DNA from: Ceratodon purpureus
Lineage: Eukaryota; Streptophyta; Bryopsida; Pseudoditrichales; Ditrichaceae
NCBI GenBank assembly: GCA_014871385.1
Contig: CM026425.1
Coordinates: forward strand, 17,192,637 to 17,256,636
Length of the DNA stretch: 64,000 bases
Direction: 5' to 3'
In this document: positions 11,239-22,632 of the stretch, one piece after another
Position numbering within the stretch: the stretch's first letter is position 1
How the letters are laid out: each line of letters starts with the position of its first letter
Notes under the pieces: model-generated
Databases searched by the model: none
Seen by the model: the letters and a program-made list of their open reading frames with translations, nothing else
What the model was told of the DNA's origin: nothing
Translations under genes and position numbers: made by a program

Positions 11239-11521
11239 CGCAGACAGACGACGGCGCGGGGAGGAGAGAGACGACGCAACGATGAGGTGGATGACGAGGG
11301 GAGGGGGATGAGAAGTCTCGGGGCCCGGATGAGGGTCTCGCCGGGCGGGCATTCCAATCCCGGGCGCGGGGGCTACCACGGGCACGGGGAGTCGGGGACA
11401 TCGGGCGCGGGGACGGGGAGTGGAGCCCGGGAGAGGGTCGGGGGGGGGAAACCCAACGAGCGCTGCCCCTGCCCGCTCGAGGGGCGGCTGCACCGCTCGT
11501 AGGGGGAAATTAGAGAGACCC
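11239..11521 (-). repeat. Right terminal inverted repeat of the MULE (283 bp)
   Basis: Inverted copy of 288-570, ending gggggaaattagagagaccc at 11521 directly before the TSD. A CTGTCCGG octamer lies 39 bases inside it, at 11193-11200. Confidence 0.93.
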
Positions 11522-11530
11522 ACATCGAAG
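11522..11530. repeat. 9-bp target-site duplication, right copy
   Basis: acatcgaag directly follows the last base of the right inverted repeat and matches 279-287 exactly. Confidence 0.92.
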
Positions 11531-11772
11531 CTTGTGAAGTCACATCATGGACCTTATACAGTGATGGCATACTGGAAACAATACCTTCCTCTTCGAAGAA
11601 GAAACGGGTTGCTTCAATTTATGGAGTCACTGGTTTTGGAGCAATCTTCTTGGTTATATGCTACCTTTTATTACGGATAATTAGCAAACACCATGTTGCA
11701 ATGCAACAAGCAGCTCCACAGAGGTTTCATTTGTTTGTTCAATCAGCAAGACTAAATTACATCAAATGGTAG

Positions 11773-13346
11773 CGGAGCCTCAAACCAGATAACCCCGAAT
11801 GGGAGCCCTAAGGGATTCTAGTAAGTGAAAGGGAAGACATCGAAAGAATCGCATTGACCATTAGGAAAGTGAAAATAAATTAAAAACATGAAAGGAACAT
11901 GGGAACCTTTGAGAATAGAATGGAACTGGGAATGAAAGGTATAGATGTAATATTTGGATGATTTTGTGACATGGTACTGTGCCGGTTATTAGGGAGGGTA
12001 GTGACATGAAATTGTGACAATGTTTTTTTAATAGAATAGATACCTTTTCAAAGCCCCTAATCTTGTTGATTAAGTGAAAGTTTGATACTTTTATCTTGAA
12101 CATATTTAAGAATTATTCACCTTTAAGCAATTCTTGTCTAAAATTGAAAAGACTTAATCTATGAAAAGATATGAGAGAGAGAAGTTGCAGATACAAAGGG
12201 ATACTCAAATTCAACAATAGTGGCTCAAAAGAACTCACAAATAATGAAGTTTGTGAAGAGATTAGAAGGAACATGGGTAGTATATATTAATTTCATTGAA
12301 TTTAAATATTATAAAAATAAATAGAAGTATATATATCTTCAACATCCAATTATATTTCCCGTTATATTTATATTGCCATTGCATATTATTTTCATATTAA
12401 GGAAAAAAAAGAATTCTATATAAATATAAATATGTAATTAATTAATAACACTCATGTTGAAGTTTTAATTTTGATAACTTTATTTTGAATGAATAAATTA
12501 TAGATTGTTTTTTAAATTGATTCTAAAAGCTTCCGTATTTGTCACTACCTTTATACACATGTTGAAATACTTTGTATTGACTAGATATATAATTTTTTCC
12601 TATTATAGAATACATCAATCTATGGTTTTTAAACATTCATCATTTCTTATTAATCGATTCAAAGATGATGGAGGTTTTTAACTTTTGATTTATCGGAGGT
12701 GCATCTCATATTAAATTGTTTTGGACAAAATGTCTAATTATTTATATTTGAATACTCTATTATTCTTTGGCGTCTAATAAGTCTTCTCTTAAGCAGTCTA
12801 TTATAAATTGGAAATTTTCATTCAAAATATGTTGTCAAAACCATTTATTAGTTTAAATTCATTGTTTAGACTCTATTTCAGCCTTATAGTCAACGATTGG
12901 AGATTCGTGAGTTAATTTTTTGTGAATTTGTTGAAGTATTCATTATTTTATATTATTTATCATAAATTTTTATTTAAGTTTTCAATGATTTCAAATTATT
13001 TACTACAAACAAGTTGTCAACAGATGAGCTAACTAATAATTATGGACTTTAAAAAGTCCATAATTACTTAAGTATGGATTGTGAATCAAGGTCTAAAAAT
13101 AATCTTTAATTCAAAATAGTTCAAAACAATTCAAATAATTCAAAACAAATTCAATGGTTTAACTTCAAATATCTATGAATGATTAGATTTAGTCTTTTAA
13201 GGCAAATTAAGTGCTCAAATATTTCTAGCATCGTGGACGTAAATGAACACCAAACTTTAGATGAAACATTGCCAGCATCTTAGTTACGGTTGTCTTTTAT
13301 ATATCCAATGGCAACTAAGTATACCATGTGAACAACACAACTATAG
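11773..13346. other. AT-rich spacer right of the MULE
   Basis: Very AT-rich from about 12,280 on. No coding exon, RNA gene or clear repeat boundary was recognised. Confidence 0.4.
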
Positions 13347-13890
13347 AAGCAAATTCCTCAACATTGACGACTAGACTGCACAAGTAGCCTAGGTAAAGCA
13401 GACATGCCAATTAACATTACAGTTGTCCAAGCAAATTCTTCCATGTAGACAACTGAAGTGCACCCTGAACCTAGGTGAAACAAACATGCTAGCTAAAAGT
13501 ACAACCATTCAAGGAAATTATCAAACATCAACAACTGAACTACACTCTAAACTTAGGTAAACAAAAATGTTCGCTAAAAGCACATTCATTCAAACAAATT
13601 CCTTTACATTGGCAATAGTTCTGCATCTTTAACCTAGTTAAAACAACCATGCGAGCTAAAAGCACAACAATTCAAGCCTTAACCTCCATGCGGACAATTG
13701 AACAACACCCTTAAACTAGCAAAAAAAAAAACACGAGCTAATTCTGCCATCTCAAGTAATGAACAACACGTCTAGACACACCCATGAACTCTGTAAACTC
13801 AATGTCAACAACTAAACTCCTATATCGACGACTAAAATACACAAGTATATTAGATAAAACAAACATGCACATTACAACAATAATGCAATC
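13347..13890 (+). repeat. Degenerate tandem repeat, 82-bp period, about six copies
   Basis: Unit starts are visible at 13347, 13429, 13511, 13592 and 13674 (spacing 82, 82, 81, 82), with a further diverged copy near 13815. Shared landmarks are aagcaaattc near the start, gacaactgaa, acctaggtaaa, and acatgcnagctaaaagcaca near the end. Copies have diverged considerably, so the array is old. Confidence 0.75.
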
Positions 13891-14283
13891 AATAAACAAC
13901 AAGTCTAGACATAGTTGGAAACTCTGATAACTGAGAGTGAAGTTGATTTCTCACCCCAAGCCACGCAACTAATGAAATCCTCAAACCCTATCTGCTCCTG
14001 GATTTAACATAGGTCTGCTTACAGCAACGTCTCACTCCCTCAATCTCCTTATCGCTCTCCCTTTGACAACAAACGAATCAACCTTAACCCTACATTAATC
14101 CAACAAGGAACAACATAGCATCCAATGTGGACCCTAAACCATTCCAACAGTGAAGAACACAGAAGATCTAAACCATTCCAGATCTTACCTCACAAAAGCA
14201 TAGAAGCTAGTTCGAGCATGCGAGAAGTAAACACCACAAGTTTTCAAAACAATGAAACCATGCATGCATATTCAATTGTGCAA

Positions 14284-14690
14284 GTAAGGTAGAAGCACCT
14301 ATAACGAATCGCACCCCCAGAACCAACCTATAGATGTCACCAGAGTTGCATTTTGACTCTCCACCTGGCTTTGTAGCATTGTCAGAGCACTAACCAATCA
14401 AAAAGCTCCAAAATACTCAAAAAGCTGGTGGTTATTGGGTACACTCATGAGTGGAAATCAGTAGTACTCGGTGTGACAATGGAAAAAGTCTACATGTTAA
14501 TTGACGGTCACGAAGTACTTTCGTGTTTCAAAATTTGTATCTATTTCAATATTGGGAAGAAAATTTTGAAAATATTTCCATTCTATGATAAACCTATTTT
14601 TTTACATGTGAAAATTACACCTCAAAAATAACCCCCCAAAAAAGGCTCAGAATCCTTCACTTGTTGGTTTTAGGTGCTTCTACCTTAAAG
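14284..14690. mobile_element. MITE-like element with inverted ends taaggtagaagcaccta
   Basis: taaggtagaagcaccta at the left recurs inverted (taggtgcttctacctta) at the right, about 400 bp apart. Both are flanked by aag, a possible 3-bp target duplication. The internal segment from about 14520 to 14680 resembles 61560-61720 (shared tatttcaatattgg, then attc...aacct...tttt, acatg.gaaaa), so it may be a dispersed family. No coding content. Confidence 0.45.
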
Positions 14691-15693
14691 GAATTTGAAG
14701 GTCCTAAAACTTTGAAAGCGCATACATTCTTTACCTCAGTTCATGCATCCGATGGCTATGAAGTATCTACGTATTCCTTCCTCAAGCGTATCTTGGCTAC
14801 TAAAACGTATTTGCTCCCTCGGATGTATAGAGTCTAGACACCCACCCATCAATTTCTAAACCGTCACTGTGTTTCTCTCACGCGGAATTGGGCTATGAAG
14901 ACTGTCGAAAGTAGGTTTGAACCCAGAGCCTGCTACATCTTGCACCCTCAACTTCCTCCAAAGGCTACATGAAAAATACAGACTCAGCGGTGCTCACCTT
15001 CACACCATCCAGTTCACCTCCGCCATAGGTGTTAGTTAGCTGCACAGTGCACGACGCATCGCACTACGCATACTTCAAACAGACGACACAAGTCTAGATG
15101 CAGCACAAGTGTGATGAAGGGTGGATGACATTTGGAAACCCCAGCCCATCACATCCTGAAAACCCTAACCCGGCTTAAGTAGCGGAGACCCGACATGAGC
15201 AAGGCAGGGGCAGGTGGGCCAACGACACGGGCCCAGATTGATCCATGACCGGGGGACCATCCCAGCCGCCTTTTCGCGGGAAGCCTCTCTTTCCCTGATT
15301 TTACTATTTCTTGGGGTTGGAGGGGGGTTGGTAACGCAACGACGCATCTTCTTCGATCTCTCGAAGTAATATACAAAACATACAGTACTTACACAGCTAA
15401 AAATGGGGAAGTTCCATTCCTCTAGAGGAGACCAAGCCCCGTCTTTGCCCTCTCTCTGCGACTGCCAACATGCGTTTCCACAAGAGTGTGGTGACTAAGA
15501 GAGTTGTAGCGACTGTGATAGATCAACTAGCAGTTGACTTTCTCAACGTAGGTAAGGATTTTCAGGTCAGGCAACTAGTACAGTTATGAGCTTGTAAGGC
15601 CAGGGCTTATGTACTTCATCTTGGTGCAGTCGAAGGGACCGAGCGATTGACCATTCTTACGCACCTGCATAAAGGGAATAATTCTTTCAATCG
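14691..15693. other. Intergenic stretch, no gene supported
   Basis: Mixed composition with short ORFs on both strands. The GC-richer patch at 15,150-15,560 could be a promoter or UTR, but no exon was recognised. Confidence 0.3.
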
Positions 15694-18600
15694 TTAAGTA
15701 AATATAAATTTGCAGTTGTCATGTGGAACCCACAATATTGGACACAATCGACTGGCCCTGCAATGTACTAAATTCTTGGATGAGATTACTGCAGATGTAA
15801 ATGCACATACCGGGGACCAAGGATTCGCTTCTCGTACTACTTTGTCTGGAGGTGAATTTTGCACAGGCCCACTCTTTTTCTCCAGAATTTCCTGCAATCA
15901 AAGACGGATTTTGTAACTTTGTCATTTCAGTATTCCGCGCGTATCATCTCGCATGCTAGAGACGGTCGAATCAGATGAGAGAGATAGTTTACCGGTCCTG
16001 CTGCCTCTAATTCACAAATTCTGGCTTCCGAGAAAGGGGAGGGCAGCTTCGGTTCTGGCACGGGACAGATGCTGCTACTTCCAGATCTGCTAAACCGACG
16101 ACAGGTTTTGCGAGTCGATCTGGGTGTATCCTCATTTTCTGCAGCCACTAAGTCCGTAGAAGGCGGAGATGATGTCACGGCCTTTCTGGCAAGGGAGAAC
16201 ATGGATGGGCCATTTTCGTTCTTGGCAGGAGCAGAAGTAGACGGACAGACTTCTTCTCCATTCAATCCAAGAAACAGATTCCGGTCTGCGGACCCACTGT
16301 CCATCCTAGGAGACAAAGCTTTCGATGATGTACTTACAAAACGAGTCGAGAAGCTAAATCGCGATGGGGTTGACTCTTCCATAGCTGATCGTTGTTCATC
16401 AATTTCGGTTTTCGATACTGCATGCTCCGCTTTCAAGGATAGGGTCCTTGGAAATCTGACTGAACTGATTGGATGCGACTCAGTCGATTTCTCCGTAGCT
16501 TGCTCTCTCGAAAGCCTAGGTGAAATGGAGCTGAACCCCTCCTTCGCAGATCCTGGCAATTGGTCTGCAGAGATGGCAGCTCCAAGAACTGGCCAGTTAG
16601 ACCATTGCAAACATGGGCTTTCAAATTCTACGATCTTCCGGAGCGCCTTTCCTGAGCTGCCTAGGGTGCGATTACCACGGCCATTCTTGGAGCTTGGAGG
16701 AGTCAGAACTTCAAAAGTCCCAGCTGCATCTGGAGCATGGCTCGGAGAAATTATGTTATGACGTTTCCCACCTGAGGCAGGGGTGGCTGGGCCAGCGCCC
16801 GGCGACGAATCTACGATAGTTTTACCATCTGCGGACGGCAATGGGACCCCCCGACTGTAACTGCGAACAATATGCTGGCTGGCAGCCACAGGTGAATCTG
16901 TAGAAGTGTCTGTTCTAAAAGAAGATTCCCTTGAACTCTCGGTCCTCGGATTGTCAAACAGTTTTGATACCTTCGCACTGACAGCATGCGAGCGATCCTT
17001 GCTGGTGGCTGTGCTGGGGCAAGCTGAAGCTGGAAAACTTTTGAACCCGGATGCTTTCCTGGTGTGATCACAAGATTCTGCAAATTGTTTGGCGTGTCTT
17101 ATACCTGAAAAATTCGAGTGAATATCAGCACCTCCAATATTCGGCGAGGTCGGCCTCGTTGTTGGTGTGAAATTACCTTTGGGAGAGCTGGGGCGGATCA
17201 CATGGGTACCTCTGGGCGAAGTGGGCGCAGAAACCACACCATGACGCAAATGAGGTGCACTGGGGATAGCAGAGAGTATCTTGGTAGGGGCTAGAGCACG
17301 CGACCGATCTCCAAGTGGTTCAATTGGTGTGGAAGCCTCACTTCCTGGCCTCACAGGCTGCATGCCTTGCAACGGCTGAGAAGTTGTAGATGCCTTCAGT
17401 GGCGCAAACGTAGCCCTTCCCTGTATTACCAAAGGGAACGGCATTTAAATAAGCATTCTGCACATGGCCTTCTTGTGTGTGAAACAGGTACGGTATCATT
17501 AAAACTGGAGGCGAATCTCACTATAGAATGAGTCGGAATTTCTCTACTAAGTCAATTCGTGCGTGAGCTTCACCGTAAACAAATCGACTGCGGAAAAGAC
17601 TGGTGAAGAGCGAGGAGTTGTCAGATTCATGAACGATTATATCTATGCTACAGCAGTCAATCGCAAAGTAAAGGGATCAAGAGTTACCGCGTCAAAGAAG
17701 CCAAGCTTCGGTGAAGGTTTCCGTAAACCAGTCACTTTCCCAACAGGTTCTGAGGGCTGAACAGGTGGTGGACCTCGGTCAGCAGCTCTCAATAGACCAG
17801 GTTCTCCACATGCACTCTTGCTTCTCAAGAGAGTAGGGCCTTTCTTGGGAGCTTCCCTTGGAGATAAAGGGGTTCCTTTGCCACCAAGAATGTCTCGGGC
17901 AATGTAGATACCTTCAACAGGTTTAACTGGTACTACTGTTGCATAGGACTTCGTTCTGTGACTTGAATATTTTACTTCCGGCACAGTAGGCAATTTGGCT
18001 AACCTTTTCGAAGGCATAGGCGCTTTCTTAACAGGATGAACATGCGACGACGAAGGCTCTGACGGTACTCTTTGAGTACGCCCTGTCACATTTCATGGCA
18101 CCTGTCACGTGATCGTCACGGGATATACAAACTACATGATATGCGATAACAACAAGACATCAAGTTGGCAATCTGACAATATAATTATATAAAATAGTTT
18201 ACCTATCATTACTTTTCCCAGTGTCTCTTTCACTTTCTTGGACATGAAAGAGACCCTGCGGGAGAGAGCAGAAGGAGATTCAAGTAAAGCGGGTGTGGAC
18301 TTGCTCCTCGTCAACTCCGGTTGCTTCTTGGGAGTTAAATTCATCTGGTACATCTCTTCTGAAGGCTTAGCCTCCACCTTCCTGGATTGCTTCAATTCAT
18401 GAAGCTCCTCCAGATGTTTATCCTCCACTTTCTCATTTGTGCGTCTTAGTCAAGGTAGCAACCCACTAGTTCTAGTAAATTCCCAGTTAAATACATTGCA
18501 TGCAATTTAAAGTGCAAGGTCGAAGACCAAAAAAGACATCCAAAACCGGATTGAGGAATGGAGGAGAGCATTAAAGAAGCTACATCATCAATGAGGGGAT

Positions 18601-20903
18601 ATGAGACAAAATTCGGTAGTCGGACTCGGGGCACCTTCTGCAGAGGTGCTTCATGTGCCTTCTTCAATGCAGCTAATCTTGCCTGATGATGTAGACCTGT
18701 TGGACCGTTCCGTGGCTCCCTCATCTGACGTTCGTAAAATTATATAGCGTTAGAATGAAGCTAGATGAAGAAAAGCAGTTCACTACCGAGCTTACACATT
18801 CTGATAAAACTGTTGTGGCTGGTGACTTACATCTTGAACCGCTCCTAGAGGATTCTCAACCGGAATCATACCAGCAGCTTCAAGTTGTTTCCCTGTTCTC
18901 GAAAAACTATTTGCCAATGGTATTGAGGTGGCACCTTGAGGTATTGCTGCCGCTCTTGAATAAGCATTTGAAAATGCGTGCGATCCTGTTGTACGAATTT
19001 GCCGCAGTGGCCGATGGGAAAAACTGTGCAAGGTATCTGGCCGAAGGGACGTGGTGTGTGGGACATCTGCAAGCATAACCACGTACACCTTAAGTTTAAC
19101 CCATGGTAACACAGGAAATAACGTGAAAGGAGAGGAACCATGGGCAATGCCCTAAAGAACAGGGCAATCACGAACTAACCTTTCCGGGGCTTTGGATCCA
19201 CAGCAGGTCTCGCTTCGGGTCTCAATTCTGTCCTTCCGTCCGGTCTCAATTCTATTCTAAGGTCTGCTCTGAATAGAGTTTTAGCAGGTGTGGACTTCGT
19301 TTCAAATGGTGATACAGCAGTTTGTTGCCCATCCCAAATAGTGGCCAACTCGGGCATTGTAAATGTTTTTGGAGTGTCAGACGCAACCGCAAAGAGTTCA
19401 TCATTGTCTAGCACACCTGTGTAAACTACTAGTAAGTACATGCAGTAGCAGGTACGAGAAATCGGGTATAGGGTAAACATATGCAGCTGTAGGAACACTT
19501 CAGAACGGCGACCGCCGAAAAGAGTAAGCTGCTAATGATAATGCTGCGAGTAATTGTGACAGAAATTTTACCCTCATTTGTGAAAAATGCTTTGTCCCAA
19601 GCTAGAGACTTCCGCAGGGTCGTTGAGCGCCTGCTCCTACATTTTCGAAGATTAGTGGGCTCGCCTTCACTCCTCTCTGGAGTCATACCAGTGTGCTCAT
19701 TTTCTTTATCAAGATAACTCCTGTTCAGTTCACTTGTGAAGGTCCCAGGATAATTAACAGGAGTAGTCTCAGCAATACCGTCAAGTTGAATGGACTCTGC
19801 ATGGCATTCCTTATTTAATATCTCTTGGTGTCAAGATGAAAAAATAAGTGAGAAATCAAAAGGATGCGGGAAATAGAAAGAATGCACAGCCTAGACGGGT
19901 ACGAATTTCACTGTTCTAAATTGAGCTCACACACTAGGGTTCAGATGCCAGACTATACTGGCATATCAATCTGGTGTGAGGAAAACAATGGTCTGAGACA
20001 TCAAATTTTGCAAGAGAAAGTTTAGTAACTGCATGCCAGAGATTTAATGCATCCACACGAACATCATCATCACGGTGATTCCATCTAGTTCTGCTCGCAT
20101 GAGACGCTTGCCAATCAATGGATCCACAAATGCACTAAATTCAAAGTAAACCTTCTGGTTCCTGTCTTCTGGCGGGGGGTCTCCCCTCCCAATTTCTATG
20201 CCCCACACAAGTACCCCTGTCCACCTTGTCCAAGACGCACCTTTTACACCGTAGTCCTTCCGGGACCATGACTCCTCAATGATAACCCGGTTGACACTGC
20301 GCTTGTTCATCTTATTGAAATTCAGTATAGACAACACAGAACTGGGAACCGTAGGCGACCTGCAAGACACTGGCGCTAAGTTCACCTCCAAATCTGCTCC
20401 AACGACAGCCGGCGCACCACCCACCTCATCTTTCCCTGCAATAGAGGTGAGTTGTAAAGATCAATTTAGCTTTTTCAAGGTATCAGATACGAGACTTCCC
20501 CATGGAGAAAATCTGGAACGAGGCGAACAAGGAAATGAGCTTCGTGTCACACAAGGAGGATGATCCAACCTAACTATTGCAAGTTACTCGTTCTTCTGAA
20601 GTTTCCCACGCAGTCCCTCCCAACCCTTCTGTCACGATTCAGAGAGCTGACTATTTCGCCACATAACGTAGTCTTACAAGCTAATTCCGAAACTGTCTCC
20701 TCTACAATGCCAGCAGACTCACCGAGACAACTCTCCATTGACGTCGCCTGCTTCAAAGCCTTCAGCCTTATAGACGGCGACAACAGAGTCGACACGCCCA
20801 ACAAAGACTCAACGTTGAACTTCGCAGGACTCATCCCCAGCAAGCTATCGTCCTCTTGCTCGATGTTGAGAAGGTCCAACTTCTGCGCTTCCATATTCCC
20901 CAT
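15694..20903 (-). CDS. Large multi-exon gene of unknown function, SP-rich basic protein
   Basis: Proposed exons on the minus strand: 20903-~20644 (MGNMEAQKLD start; an in-frame GTG lies upstream), 20435-~20297, ~19827-19572, 19416-19180, 19066-18831, 18724-~18630, ~18440-18203, 18082-17688, 17420-~15990 and a terminal exon near 15890-15694. Exons 3 and 4 join through G|GT to give RKSLAWDKAFFTNEGVLDNDEL, shown here as RKSLAWDKAFF and TNEGVLDNDEL, a motif I associate with uncharacterised plant proteins. The rest is low-complexity, rich in Ser, Pro, Lys and Arg, with many SP/TP dipeptides (PTRPTSPN, RSKSTPALLESP, LSPREAPKK), suggesting an intrinsically disordered phosphoprotein, possibly cytoskeletal or nuclear. 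The splice at the C-terminus and the second-to-third exon junction are uncertain. I cannot assign a function. Confidence 0.55.
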
Positions 20904-22100
20904 TCTCACTCACTCTTCCACAGCGAGTGCACGTCGCGACGACACCCTCCCTCGCTACTTCTCCCCAACCAACGCTAGTCAATGCCCCTCCTCTCCGCCA
21001 TTACGCGCAATGCCGCATACCCTCCTCACATACACTCCCCCGATTCTTGATTCTTGATCCGCTCCTCCACATCGCCGCTCCATTCTCCACACTCTGGCTC
21101 CCTCATTCAATCGCTCAAAAAACTCCTAAACCTCGGCTAAAACATGACGAATCCTCTCAGACTAACAACACACTTGACCCGCAGCCTCCCTCAAGATTAA
21201 TAACGAAGGAAGGCAAGCGCATGCAGCAACGGGAATTAAAGAAACAGAAGAAACAGACCCAAAGACCATCCCTCCCCCTCTCTCTCCCTCTCTCCCTCCC
21301 TCCCTCCGTTCTCAGTAATCAAAAACGACCGCAAGAACACGACAGGCGGATAGCGGCGACTTCGACCGGGCAAGCAGCAGCACGACATTTGAACTAGTAG
21401 GTATATAATTTAAATCCGTTTTCCCCCAGTTTTTGCAAGTAACCGTTGTAGCCTCTCTCCCTCCCTGCCGAGAAGAGTAAGGCACAGGCACCCATAGACT
21501 CCCAACCAATGAAATTACAGAAAACCACAAAGTTTCTCCTCTTCGCCTTCACACTAGGGCCAAGGTCCAAAGGACGTTGTCTCGAAAAAAATTTAGGTGG
21601 CAGCACGTTAGAGGAAATTTGAGGTCACAAAAGAGCCTTTAGAACTGGCACGTGAGAAAAAAAAAAGGGGGTGCGCGTGCACTATTAACGGTGGCACCAA
21701 TGGTGCCGGCGCTGTCGGCTCAGGGATTTCAACCAATCACCTCGAGGAAGAGCGTGTGGGCTTATTTGCAACAATGTCAGCGCTGACAGCAAGCACTGCT
21801 GCTCCTCACACATCCCAAGCTCTGTTCCTCATATCAGTAGGAGTTTATGACATAATATTAAAAGAATGAGTTACATATAAGCACAGTCTAAACATTCAAC
21901 CATTCAACCCCAGCCAGCAAGCACCCCTCCACGCCGCAGAACTTCCTTCCTTAACTTTGAGGGCAACATTTATGGCATTTGCTCCTAGCAGCAAAGGGGC
22001 CTTTAGGTAGCCAATTTACCTAACCTGGGCTCTCTGTGAGGGCCTTTTTGTGACTCCAAATTTCACCTAATGACTTTTGGGAGATTATAGCGCCAAGAGT
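20904..22100. other. 5' region of the unknown gene and intergenic DNA
   Basis: It contains a CT-rich microsatellite-like run (about 21278-21307) and a pyrimidine-rich leader. No other exon was recognised. Confidence 0.35.
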
Positions 22101-22102
22101 TA

Positions 22103-22160
22103 CTCCTCTCGACCAAAGTTTGGGTGTAAAATGCTCGACCCAAAGTTTCGTCGAGAGGAG
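22103..22160. repeat. Near-perfect hairpin, 23-bp arms
   Basis: ctcctctcgaccaaagtttgggt (22103-22125) pairs with acccaaagtttcgtcgagaggag (22138-22160) with two mismatched positions and a 12-base loop. The related string ctcctctc occurs again near 22602. It may be the tip of a degraded inverted-repeat element or a small-RNA precursor. Confidence 0.7.
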
Positions 22161-22493
22161 AAACCTTTTTTTTTCATTAAAATATGCACAAGAAGACAAG
22201 GTTCATGGGCTAATAAGGGCTGGTCATGCTCTACTAGCCTTGTCCTTTTCTATTTAATGAATCTTTTGACAATCATTGGGTTTTGACCAATGCTGTCCAA
22301 AAATAAGCTGAACTTCAATCACTCATAACTTTGTCAAAACAAATGTAGAATTTGCTGAAATTTTTTCCGCGTATTCTTCATTAGTTTATACACCTCCTCT
22401 ATTTTTTTCAGAATTTTTTTAATTTTTTTTCGATTTTCTATAAATGTCTGAATATTTGGATCATAGCTCTTAGCCTTTGGCCTTCTACTTTGG

Positions 22494-22632
22494 GCCTTCA
22501 CACTATGTCCGGCCAAAGCTCCCAAGTGGATTATTTTAAGATTACTTTTCAGCCCAAAGGATTCTCTCCTCGACCAAGTTCAAGACAGTGGACAAAGGCT
22601 TCTCCTCTCAAGTTCGGCCATAGTGTGAAGCC
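22494..22632. repeat. Inverted repeat gccttcacactatg
   Basis: gccttcacactatg at 22494-22507 is repeated nearly inverted at 22619-22632 (catagtgtgaagcc). A third relative, gccttcacactaggg, lies near 21548. Likely ends of small non-autonomous elements; boundaries not resolved. Confidence 0.4.

Larger units (their letters stand above)
288..11521. mobile_element. Full-length Mutator-like DNA transposon (MULE), 11,234 bp
   Basis: The element begins gggtctctctaatttccccc and ends with the reverse complement. It is flanked on both sides by the 9-bp direct repeat acatcgaag (279-287 and 11522-11530), the target-site duplication length typical of Mutator elements. The 283-bp inverted repeats are GC-rich in an otherwise AT-rich region. 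Inside are a rightward transposase gene (820-4459) and a leftward second gene (6328-10796), convergent, as in maize MuDR with mudrA and mudrB. Near-identity of the repeats and the intact TSD indicate recent insertion. The transposase frame has one in-frame TAG, so this copy may depend on another copy. Superfamily assignment rests on TSD, TIR, DDE and SWIM features seen here. Confidence 0.93.
152..11772 (+). pseudogene. ORF split by the transposon insertion (152-287 joined to 11531-11772)
   Basis: The frame opened by the ATG at 152 runs to the insertion point at 287. If the element and one copy of the 9-bp target duplication are removed, it continues in the same frame at 11531 and stops at TAG 11770-11772. 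The pre-insertion ORF would be 378 nt (125 residues). The right half contains a basic stretch (SSSKKKR) followed by a hydrophobic helix of about 20 residues (GVTGFGAIFLVICYLLL), which looks like a single membrane anchor. I do not recognise the protein. It could be a small membrane protein, or one exon of a larger receptor-like gene. Frame continuity across the empty site is seen directly; that it was once expressed is inference. Confidence 0.5.

Noticed and set aside
16069-16761. 230-residue + strand ORF
   Set aside because: It lies opposite the large exon of the minus-strand unknown gene, whose frame is longer and supported by splice sites.
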